From NCBI GenBank assembly GCA_966430775.1, contig CBJMMB010000044.1:1-27772 (forward strand): 27,772 nt of DNA, given 5' to 3'. The translations under genes were made by a program, and so were the position numbers. The notes beneath the pieces were generated by a model. It did not search any database. It saw only the letters and a program-made list of their open reading frames with translations, and was not told the origin of the DNA. This stretch comes from Dyella_B sp966430775. Its GTDB lineage: Bacteria > Pseudomonadota > Gammaproteobacteria > Xanthomonadales > Rhodanobacteraceae. Of this stretch, positions 21,162 to 27,772 are shown in pieces; within the stretch, counting starts at the first letter, position 1, and every line of letters begins with the position of its first letter.

Positions 21162-22832
21162 ATGAATGCTCCTACCCGCATCGACACCTCCCGCACCATC
21201 CACGCCCCACGCGGCGCCGAGCTCACCTGCAAAAGCTGGCTCACCGAAGCGCCGTTCCGCATGATCCAGAACAACCTGGATCCGGCCGTGGCCGAAAACC
21301 CGGCGGAACTGGTGGTGTACGGCGGCATCGGCCGCGCCGCGCGCAACTGGGAATGCTTCGACGCCATCCTGCGCGCACTGCGCGAACTCAACGACGACGA
21401 AACCCTGCTGGTGCAATCGGGCAAGCCGGTCGGTGTGTTTCCCACCCATCCGGATGCGCCGCGCGTGCTGATCGCCAATTCCAACCTGGTGCCGGCGTGG
21501 GCGAACTGGGAGCACTTCAACGAGCTCGATAAGAAGGGCCTGATGATGTACGGCCAGATGACGGCCGGCTCGTGGATCTACATCGGTTCGCAGGGCATCG
21601 TCCAAGGCACCTACGAAACCTTCGTGGAAATGGGACGCCAGCACTACCACGGCAGCCTGAAAGGCAAGTGGATACTCACCGCCGGTCTCGGTGGCATGGG
21701 CGGCGCGCAACCGCTCGCCGCATCGCTGGCCGGTGCGTGCAGCCTCAACATCGAATGCCAGCAGAGCCGCATCGACTTCCGCCTGAAGACGCGCTACGTT
21801 GACGAGCAGGCGACCGATCTCGACGACGCCCTCGCGCGCATCGAGAAATACACCAAATCCGGCGAAGCCAAATCCATCGCCTTGCTCGGCAACGCCGCCG
21901 ACGTGCTGCCCGAACTCGTGCGCCGCGGCGTGAAGCCTGATGCCGTCACTGACCAGACCAGCGCGCATGATCCGGTCAACGGCTATCTGCCGCAAGGCTG
22001 GACGGTCGAGCAATGGTTCGAACGCCGCAAGAGCGATCCGGCCGGCACTGCCAAGGCTGCCAAGCAGTCGATGAAGAAACACGTCGAGGCCATGCTCGCC
22101 TTTCACGCGCAGGGCGTTCCCACCTTCGACTACGGCAACAACATCCGCCAGATGGCCAAGGACGAAGGCTGCGCCAACGCATTCGACTTCCCCGGCTTCG
22201 TACCCGCCTTCGTGCGCCCACTGTTCTGCCGTGGCATCGGTCCATTCCGCTGGGTGGCACTTTCCGGCGATCCGGAAGACATCATGAAGACCGATGCCAA
22301 GGTGAAGGAGCTGATCCCCGACGATCCGCACCTGCACAACTGGCTGGACATGGCGGAAAAGCGCATCAGCTTCCAGGGCCTGCCTGCGCGCATCTGCTGG
22401 GTTGGTTTGGGCCAGCGTCACAAGCTTGGCCTCGCGTTCAACGAAATGGTGCGCAAGGGCGAACTCAAAGCCCCGATCGTGATCGGTCGCGATCACCTCG
22501 ACTCCGGCTCCGTCGCCAGCCCCAACCGCGAAACCGAAGCGATGAAGGACGGCAGCGATGCGGTGTCCGATTGGCCGCTGCTCAATGCCCTGCTCAACAC
22601 TGCCGGTGGTGCCACGTGGGTGAGCTTCCATCATGGTGGTGGTGTGGGCATGGGTTACAGCCAGCACAGCGGTGTGGTGATTGTGTGTGACGGTACGGAA
22701 GCGGCCGACAAGCGCATTGCGCGCGTGTTGTGGAACGATCCGGGCACCGGCGTGATGCGGCATGCGGATGCGGGTTATGACATCGCGGTGCAGTGTGCGA
22801 AAGAGCAGGGGCTCAAATTGCCGATGCTGTAA
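21162..22832 (+). CDS. hutU: Urocanate hydratase (HutU)
   Basis: Cytoplasmic NAD-dependent enzyme of 556 residues adding water to urocanate to give 4-imidazolone-5-propionate, the second step of histidine breakdown and the substrate source for HutI. The sequence is full length. Recognisable parts are MIQNNLDPAVAENP near 34, YGGIGRAARNW near 53, YGQMTAGSW near 130, the NAD-binding LGGMGGAQPLA at 176-186, VRPLFCRGIGPFRW near 351 and the active-site cysteine Cys412 in LPARICWVGLGQRH. The start at 21162 has AGGA about nine bases upstream; frames beginning near 20769 run back over the divergent gene and were rejected. It is monocistronic here, far from hutF and hutI. A hairpin repeat follows 17 bases after the stop. 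Confidence 0.97.
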   Translation: MNAPTRIDTSRTIHAPRGAELTCKSWLTEAPFRMIQNNLDPAVAENPAELVVYGGIGRAARNWECFDAILRALRELNDDETLLVQSGKPVGVFPTHPDAPRVLIANSNLVPAWANWEHFNELDKKGLMMYGQMTAGSWIYIGSQGIVQGTYETFVEMGRQHYHGSLKGKWILTAGLGGMGGAQPLAASLAGACSLNIECQQSRIDFRLKTRYVDEQATDLDDALARIEKYTKSGEAKSIALLGNAADVLPELVRRGVKPDAVTDQTSAHDPVNGYLPQGWTVEQWFERRKSDPAGTAKAAKQSMKKHVEAMLAFHAQGVPTFDYGNNIRQMAKDEGCANAFDFPGFVPAFVRPLFCRGIGPFRWVALSGDPEDIMKTDAKVKELIPDDPHLHNWLDMAEKRISFQGLPARICWVGLGQRHKLGLAFNEMVRKGELKAPIVIGRDHLDSGSVASPNRETEAMKDGSDAVSDWPLLNALLNTAGGATWVSFHHGGGVGMGYSQHSGVVIVCDGTEAADKRIARVLWNDPGTGVMRHADAGYDIAVQCAKEQGLKLPML

Positions 22833-22849
22833 ACACGCCGCATCACATC

Positions 22850-22877
22850 GTAGGTTGGGGTGCAAACCCCAGCCTAC
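22850..22877. repeat. TAGGTTGGG repeat, short hairpin copy after hutU
   Basis: GTAGGTTGGGG and CCCCAGCCTAC pair at 10 of 11 positions (the exception is a T-G wobble on the plus strand) around TGCAAA. Located directly after hutU, it could protect or end the transcript, though no T-run follows. The remaining gap to 22978 is AT-rich and shows no gene. Confidence 0.7.
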
Positions 22878-22978
22878 GCTCCTGCATTCATTCGAAGACG
22901 CAATACTACTTGTGTAGAAGTTGTTTTGTGTATGGTGTGAAAGGCTCTGGAAATACAAGGCCTCTTCACATTTATCGC

Positions 22979-25009
22979 CTACTGCACGTTTGCGTGAACT
23001 GTTGCTAACGTGTTGGCCGATGTCAGCGCTTTGCCTTCCGAAACATCCTGCACGTAAAACACCGTGCCGTCAGTGACCCAATCCCCGGTCGTTGCATTGC
23101 CTATAGCCGTTCCTGCCACAAACAACGGCCCATTTGGCGAGTTCATGTGTATTTCGACATTTGTTACCTTTGGCATTTCGCTCGTATCCCAATAAATCGT
23201 TGTCGTGGCCAGATGCGAGCTATCTCCGATCATCGGATTGGGATATAGATAAGCGAGAACGTTGTGACTATTCTGGAAGTTGGCGATACCTTCACTGTAC
23301 CAATAGCCACGTGCCGTAGGATTGGTGTAAGCAAGTATTCCCCATTGCGTGTTGTAGCGAGCAGTATATGCGGCATAGGTTGTTGGGTCACCATAATTGA
23401 AATTGTCGGTTCCTGGCGCCGGATTGTGCCAACTGATGCCGGATGGCAGTGTGCTATCGAACAACTTTGTGCCGATGGGCGTAAATTGGACTTGATATAG
23501 GCTGACATTTGGATCGACTATGGTCGCAGGCGTGCCGTCCCCCCACGAGTCGCTTGCAAACCATTCAATGCCACCCATAGCTCGTTTGTTGATGAATTGC
23601 TGCATGTACTGGTAATACTGGTTAGTGTATGGATTGGCTTGCTCGTCCGTGTTCGCTTCGGCAATGAATACCTTTTGAGACGGAATCGTGAAGTCGCCAG
23701 GATGGTTGGTAGTGTCTGCATTGATCATGGCGTTGAGAATCACGTTCATATCCGCAGCCATATTCTGTAGCGGGTAGCCTGTGCCGCCGTACGCCTCGAT
23801 GCCGATGTAGTCGGGCATCGTGTTTCCGCTGCCGGGAGCGAACCATAATTTGAAATTCTTGATAGCGTTGATTTGCGCTGTCACTCCGGGAGCATTTGGC
23901 GATCCAATGATATAGATGCCCGCGAAGGCGGTTTGAGAGCCGTTCCAGTGCACGATGTTATAGAACCAATTCCAGTACTTATTGAAGTAATACCTATGCG
24001 TTTGGATTCCTGACCCCGGGGACGTGACAGCTGGGTTCAGCTCGGGTGCAAAAATAAAACCAGCTACGCGAGAGTCGATGTTATAAGAGCCAATAGGACC
24101 GTCGGTCAGTCCGATCGTTGAGAGCTGTGTCGTCATCAAAGGACCGTAGTATGACAATGGATCGATAAGCGAATGAATGAAGTCCAATGAGCCGTTGCTG
24201 CTTGGTGTGACATCGTACTGATCGGCGAGGCCGTTCCATGCTGCACGCCCATCTGTGCTTTCCCTGTATGGTGACGGCTGGATAACGAATATGACCTTCA
24301 ATCCGTTGGCAGCTGCGATACGCAGGAGAATTTCCTGAGCAACCGCGTATTGACCGGTAGGATGGTTCAATGGGTCGTAGGAAAAGCCTCCACCGTGTTG
24401 GCTCCACCACGAATCGTTGTCGGGAAGCGGGACCGTAATCGTATCCAGGCCCGATGCGCGAATTGCCTGTAGTTCGTTATTGATTGACCACACCATCTCC
24501 TGGCGAGGGCTGGGAGTGCCCATATCGTCCGCAAGTTCAGCCCAAAATGAGCCGTGATACGGCTGAAAGTAAACCGAATGAAAGGCAGGTGGTTGTGACG
24601 CGTAAGCTGCCGTGCGGGCTAGGGAAATGGGGCCCGCCCATCGATAGCCTGCATCAGGACTTCCCACATAAAATCGTAATCCCTGCGTGGCTAGCAGATT
24701 TTGTAGTGTGGGATCGTTAATTCGGAAAGACAATACGTCTGAAACCGAGCCAGGCAAATACGCGACATTGGGTGGCCGTACCGTATAGATGACATCTGAA
24801 CCTGTGGTGGACCGGATGTCAATGTAGCAGTTGCTATCGAAATTCTTTCCGTATAGAAGAACTGCGTAATTATCGTAGTCAACCGTTTGGCCTGAGCTCA
24901 GTATGGGCGCCGGTATGGAGCTTGTTGGCGATGCGGTAGTGTCCGCTAGTAAAGAAGTATTGGTTATCGACAAAAACAACATCAACGTGGCAATCGCCAG
25001 TTTCTGCAT
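22979..25009 (-). CDS. Secreted TIM-barrel protein, probable clan-A-like glycoside hydrolase
   Basis: Protein of 676 residues with a signal peptide (1-22). Residues about 33-130 look like a small beta domain (ILSSGQTVDYDNYAVLLYG). From about 143 to 490 eight barrel strands can be read in order: FHSVYFQPY, DTITVPLP, LKVIFVIQP, VAGFIFAPELNP, FAGIYIIG, PDYIGIEAYG, KVFIAEANT and GGIEWFASD. Glu323 after strand 4 and Glu451 after strand 7 sit where retaining clan-A glycosidases place acid/base and nucleophile. A beta-rich C-terminal part follows. I cannot assign a CAZy family or substrate. The ribosome-binding site GGAGG is strong. Base composition is close to half GC with many A/T-ending codons, very unlike its neighbours, indicating acquisition by transfer. 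Confidence 0.75.
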   Translation of the reverse strand: MQKLAIATLMLFLSITNTSLLADTTASPTSSIPAPILSSGQTVDYDNYAVLLYGKNFDSNCYIDIRSTTGSDVIYTVRPPNVAYLPGSVSDVLSFRINDPTLQNLLATQGLRFYVGSPDAGYRWAGPISLARTAAYASQPPAFHSVYFQPYHGSFWAELADDMGTPSPRQEMVWSINNELQAIRASGLDTITVPLPDNDSWWSQHGGGFSYDPLNHPTGQYAVAQEILLRIAAANGLKVIFVIQPSPYRESTDGRAAWNGLADQYDVTPSSNGSLDFIHSLIDPLSYYGPLMTTQLSTIGLTDGPIGSYNIDSRVAGFIFAPELNPAVTSPGSGIQTHRYYFNKYWNWFYNIVHWNGSQTAFAGIYIIGSPNAPGVTAQINAIKNFKLWFAPGSGNTMPDYIGIEAYGGTGYPLQNMAADMNVILNAMINADTTNHPGDFTIPSQKVFIAEANTDEQANPYTNQYYQYMQQFINKRAMGGIEWFASDSWGDGTPATIVDPNVSLYQVQFTPIGTKLFDSTLPSGISWHNPAPGTDNFNYGDPTTYAAYTARYNTQWGILAYTNPTARGYWYSEGIANFQNSHNVLAYLYPNPMIGDSSHLATTTIYWDTSEMPKVTNVEIHMNSPNGPLFVAGTAIGNATTGDWVTDGTVFYVQDVSEGKALTSANTLATVHANVQ

Positions 25010-25129
25010 AAATCCTCCAATTGATCAGAATTACTCCAAAGGTTGCCAAAATCCTCTTTTCCCACAGAATAATTTTGGCGGTGCGGTTTTACGGATACCA
25101 GATAAACATTGATCGCCGAACCTGCCACA

Positions 25130-26455
25130 TCAAGGTTGCTTGTAAATGACACCACCTTTCATCACAAACGGCACATGCTCCACCGCACTGATGTCCTGCG
25201 TGGGATCACCCTGCACCGCAATCACATCCGCATCCAGCCCGGCCTTCAGCTGCCCAAACTTATCCTGCTGCCGCAGAATCTTCGCATCCACCGCCGTCGC
25301 CGCCAGCAAAGCGCGCGCCGGTGACATGCCGTCGCGCACCATCCATTCCAGTTCCTTGTAGTTGGTGCCATGGGTGAATACGCCCACGTCGCTGCCGCAG
25401 CCGATCATCACGCCGGCTTGCATGGCGAATTTGAAGGCGTTGGCGGCTTGTTGCATGTCGGCTGTCGGCGGCTGGCCGGGTTTCCAGCCGTGGAAATATT
25501 CGGCGTAGGCGGCTTCGGCTTCCAGGGTGGGCAGATAGGCGACGTTGTGTTGTTTCATAAGCTCGAACACCTCGCGCGTGCCGCCGTAGCCGTGTTCGAT
25601 GGTGTCGACGCCGGCGAGCACGGCACGGCGCATGCCTTCGGCGGTGGTGGAATGCATGGATACGGGCAGGCCGAGCGAGTGGGCGGTGTCGACGCCGGCT
25701 TTCAGTTCTTCCTCGCTGAAGGTGGGCATGGCGCCTTTGCTTTTGCCGCAATGGTAGTCAGCGTAGATCTTGATCCAGTCGGCACCGTGGCCGGCCTGGT
25801 CGCGTACGGCGTCGATCATTGCCGGCACGCCGGCGACGGGAATGCCGCCTTGCGGCAGGGTGATATCGCTGCGGTAGCCATCAGGGCCGGGGCCGTAGCA
25901 ATGCGCGGCAATGGTGGCGCGGGTGGCGACGAACAGGTGCGGGCCGGGAATCAGGCCTTCGTTGATCGCGCGTTGCACGTCGACGTCGGCATAGCCGGCG
26001 CCTTCAGTGCCGAGATCGCGCAATACGGTAAAGCCCGCCATCAAGGTATCGTGCACATGCTTGACCGCTTCCACGGTGCGGTACGACTGCGTTTCCTTCA
26101 GCACCTGATCGTCCCACAGCGTTTCGTTGTACGGGTGCAGGAAGATGTGCGAGTGCGCGTCGATCAGACCGGGCAGCAGTGTGGTGCCGGGCAGGTCGAT
26201 GGTCTGTGTGCCGGGCGGTGCGTGCACGTCGGAGGCAGGGCCGACGGCGGTGATCTTGTCGCCTTGTATCAGCACCACCCAGCCGGCGTGCGCCTGTTCG
26301 CTGCGCGCGTCGAACACGCGATCGGCCTTGAGCAGCCATGGATGGTCGGCGGGTTTTTCTGCCGACGTGTTGTCGGCTGCCGAGGCGCCGATCGCGCAAG
26401 CCATCAACAGAGCGGCGCACGAAACGGCCAGGCGCTGGAACCGATGCTTCGACAT
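25130..26455 (-). CDS. Exported amidohydrolase (imidazolonepropionase-like family)
   Basis: Amidohydrolase-superfamily protein of 441 residues with an N-terminal export signal (about 1-27, ending GASA-ADN). The binuclear metal-site residues are present: His101 and His103 in DAHSHIF, Lys229 in DWIKIYAD, His268 in VSMHST, His288 in TIEHGYGG and Asp356 in GCGSDVGVF. The small beta-sandwich part around residues 40-95 and the C-terminus (ADVIAVQGDP, PFVMKGGVIYK) completes the usual composite domain. Family members include Xaa-Pro/Xaa-Arg dipeptidases and related hydrolases acting on N-acyl or cyclic amides; the substrate is not determinable. Despite the family label it is not HutI. It lies downstream of the ABM/hydrolase pair on the same strand. 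Confidence 0.88.
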   Translation of the reverse strand: MSKHRFQRLAVSCAALLMACAIGASAADNTSAEKPADHPWLLKADRVFDARSEQAHAGWVVLIQGDKITAVGPASDVHAPPGTQTIDLPGTTLLPGLIDAHSHIFLHPYNETLWDDQVLKETQSYRTVEAVKHVHDTLMAGFTVLRDLGTEGAGYADVDVQRAINEGLIPGPHLFVATRATIAAHCYGPGPDGYRSDITLPQGGIPVAGVPAMIDAVRDQAGHGADWIKIYADYHCGKSKGAMPTFSEEELKAGVDTAHSLGLPVSMHSTTAEGMRRAVLAGVDTIEHGYGGTREVFELMKQHNVAYLPTLEAEAAYAEYFHGWKPGQPPTADMQQAANAFKFAMQAGVMIGCGSDVGVFTHGTNYKELEWMVRDGMSPARALLAATAVDAKILRQQDKFGQLKAGLDADVIAVQGDPTQDISAVEHVPFVMKGGVIYKQP

Positions 26456-26573
26456 GTCTGCTCCCCGGTGGTGTCCTGCTTGGACCGGGCATTTATAGCA
26501 AGAACGTGGCGATGGCGATAAGCATGGCTTTCTTCATGGGCGGGATGTGAACCGCCTGCGCTTGGGCGGCGAT

Positions 26574-26593
26574 GCTGGGATTGGCATCCCAGC
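26574..26593. repeat. Hairpin after the ABM-domain gene
   Basis: GCTGGGAT and ATCCCAGC form a perfect eight-base stem around TGGC, 19 bases past the stop of the minus-strand ABM gene. Flanking GTGGGC and GCCCAAGC extend it imperfectly. It may end the transcript, but the T-tract of an intrinsic terminator is missing. Confidence 0.45.
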
Positions 26594-26612
26594 CCACGCT
26601 TATCGTCGGTTT

Positions 26613-27269
26613 TTAGCGCGCGGGATAATACTGCGGCGCTTCGCGACGGTCCTTCATGCCGTAATCGCGCACGACCCGGATGGCGTAGACGCTCGCCTCG
26701 GCATCATTGCGACGAATGGCTTCGTTCGCGAAGTCTTCCGCTTCCTGTTCGCTGCGCCAGCTCATCAGGATCGCCGCGCGACCTTGCGTGCTGATGTGAT
26801 CAAACACATCGCCATCCACGCTGCGCGAGCGCGCATCCTCGGCGAACGGCCACAGCGCGGACGTCGTAGCAAGCGTGCCGTCGATGATGGTGAGCGCGAC
26901 GGCTTCGCCGACCTCGGTACGATCCTGCCGCACCCAGCCGACGGAGCGGTTGGCATGGGTGCCGGCCACGCGCGTGATTTCACCGACGCGGATGCGGTAA
27001 TCGTCGAGCACTTCCTGCCTTCCGCGCACCTGTGCAGCGTGGTGCTGCTCCAGCGTTCGCCAATGCACGATCGCCTTTTCGTTTTCCCACAGCGACAGGG
27101 ACAGCAGGTAACCGCTGCGCGAACGGCTGCGGAAGCGTTCGTTTTCCAGGAAGCCAGGAATCTTTTCCAGCGCCGGGCGCAGGCTGCCGGCGATCTTCAG
27201 GTACTCATCCGCGTGTGCGGCATCGGGTTTCACTTCGAAAACGACGGCGAATAGCGAACGGGTGGACAT
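26613..27269 (-). CDS. Antibiotic biosynthesis monooxygenase (ABM) domain protein, tandem
   Basis: Protein of 218 residues from the ATG at 27269. Residues about 4-97 form an ABM (dimeric alpha/beta barrel) domain: SLFAVVFEVKPDAAHADEYL, RPALEKIPGFLENERF, YLLSLSLWENEKAIVHWR and a helix. Residues about 120-205 look like a degenerate second copy (VALTIIDG, AAILMSWRSEQEAEDFANEA, YAIRVVRDYGM). Such domains occur in heme-degrading or quinone-modifying monooxygenases, but no function can be assigned here. A GTG at 27281 overlaps the upstream stop (GTGA) and could equally be the start; neither site has a clear ribosome-binding sequence. It probably forms an operon with the upstream alpha/beta hydrolase. 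Confidence 0.78.
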   Translation of the reverse strand: MSTRSLFAVVFEVKPDAAHADEYLKIAGSLRPALEKIPGFLENERFRSRSRSGYLLSLSLWENEKAIVHWRTLEQHHAAQVRGRQEVLDDYRIRVGEITRVAGTHANRSVGWVRQDRTEVGEAVALTIIDGTLATTSALWPFAEDARSRSVDGDVFDHISTQGRAAILMSWRSEQEAEDFANEAIRRNDAEASVYAIRVVRDYGMKDRREAPQYYPAR

Positions 27270-27277
27270 GGCGGCGG

Positions 27278-27772
27278 TCACGGTGCCAGCTCTTCAGCGG
27301 CGTGGATGAACGCGTTCACGCTTTCGTACAGCGAGTGGCGATTTCGTTCCAGGTGCATGACGTGGGTGCCATCGTCGATGCGCAGGCGCCACCTTAGCGG
27401 GCTGCCTGTGAACTTCTCAAGAAAAGGCTGTGCGCCGGCGTCGTTCACCACGTCGTCGTAGTTTCCATACACGACGAAAACGGGCACGGTAACCTTGCTG
27501 GCGTCGTAGGGATAGTGTCCTGCATCGACGGCGTCGATATCCGCGAGCGGACCATTGGGAATGCGCAACGTATCGGCCATATCGCCCGTTACGTGCGGCA
27601 CGGTTGCCGCAAAAGCCGGCGCCCAGGAGCGATCCACGGCGGACTCCAATAAATATTTGCCGGCCGGCAGAACCGTCTTGAAACGCAATTGCTCCAGCCG
27701 CTGCTGCGCGGTGATGGTCCACCATGCAGGTTGAGCCTGGTTGCCTGGCGCGGAGGATTCCACCGGAACGAT
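27278..27772 (-). CDS. Alpha/beta hydrolase, partial (5' end beyond the right edge)
   Basis: C-terminal 164 residues of an alpha/beta-fold hydrolase; the frame stays open to the window edge, so the N-terminus with the nucleophile elbow is missing. The visible end has the acid strand VPVFVVYGNYDDVVND (candidate Asp) and the base in RIDDGTHVMHLERNRHSLY (His), which is the typical strand-7/strand-8 layout with a catalytic acid and histidine. The segment before it (PAWWTITAQQRLEQL, YLLESAVDRSWAPAF) would be the cap. Its stop lies at or overlapping the start of the ABM gene, indicating co-translation. Substrate unknown. Confidence 0.75.
   Translation of the reverse strand: MVPVESSAPGNQAQPAWWTITAQQRLEQLRFKTVLPAGKYLLESAVDRSWAPAFAATVPHVTGDMADTLRIPNGPLADIDAVDAGHYPYDASKVTVPVFVVYGNYDDVVNDAGAQPFLEKFTGSPLRWRLRIDDGTHVMHLERNRHSLYESVNAFIHAAEELAP

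Noticed and set aside
22850..22877. Intrinsic terminator after hutU
   Set aside because: The hairpin is good but is followed by GCTCCTGC rather than a T-run, so I list it as a repeat copy only.
20883..22958. 691-residue minus-strand frame opposite hutU
   Set aside because: hutU is unambiguous on the plus strand; the antisense frame also crosses the divergent exported-protein gene and has a His/Ala/Arg composition typical of a shadow.
25370..26521. 383-residue plus-strand frame opposite the amidohydrolase
   Set aside because: The minus-strand protein carries a signal peptide and a complete metal site; the plus-strand frame is Gly/Ala/Val-rich antisense sequence.
1..27772. CRISPR array or tandem direct-repeat array
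   Set aside because: The repeats seen are dispersed palindromes; no regularly spaced direct repeats were found.

Overview
The window is about 28 kb of high-GC gammaproteobacterial chromosome with dense protein-coding content and many short dispersed palindromic repeats. Gene content points to the Xanthomonadales, most likely Rhodanobacteraceae (Dyella/Rhodanobacter/Luteibacter type): an NPP-type phosphodiesterase lipoprotein, a catalase-like peroxidase with a b561 cytochrome, a DUF1348 protein, an Ada-AlkA fusion, and repeats built on TAGGTTGGG, GTCATCCCAGC and ATTCCGGC. The taxonomic call is inference from protein resemblance. No rRNA, tRNA, CRISPR array or transposase gene was seen.

Layout. 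1-4093 (minus strand): a GNAT-nitrilase fusion, a CLC-type chloride channel/antiporter, and hutI, whose ATG overlaps the clc stop codon and which runs off the left edge. 4163-4450: a large nested inverted-repeat element with no coding capacity, ending at the ribosome-binding site of hutF (4464-5834, plus). 5845-6133: a second large hairpin and a TAGGTTGGG repeat. 6252-12012: a tiny lipoprotein, a LysR regulator divergent from an aldo/keto reductase, an alpha/beta hydrolase, and an MFS transporter facing a second LysR gene. 12181-14086: a secreted nucleotide pyrophosphatase/phosphodiesterase and a DUF1348 protein. 14543-18467 (minus): a probable run of Ada-AlkA, Ogt, cupin and flavoprotein genes, the first two overlapping by 4 bases. 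18597-20980 (minus): a b561 cytochrome coupled to a membrane-anchored catalase-like peroxidase, then an exported protein of unknown function. 21162-22832: hutU. 22979-25009 (minus): a secreted TIM-barrel, glycosidase-like protein of much lower GC, probably acquired. 25130-27772 (minus): an exported amidohydrolase, a tandem ABM-domain protein, and the C-terminal part of an alpha/beta hydrolase.

How the genes work together. Three histidine-degradation enzymes (HutU, HutI, HutF) are present but split over three loci and two strands. HutU makes imidazolonepropionate, HutI makes formiminoglutamate, and HutF deiminates it to formylglutamate, so the organism should use the five-step route; hutH and hutG are not in the window. 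Ada-AlkA and Ogt form an alkylation-repair pair. The cytochrome b561/peroxidase pair looks like a quinol-linked peroxide-detoxifying module at the inner membrane.

The strongest unexplained signals are the nested inverted-repeat element in front of hutF and its apparent relative behind it, the TAGGTTGGG repeats that supply stop codons to three genes, and the atypical secreted glycosidase-like gene.
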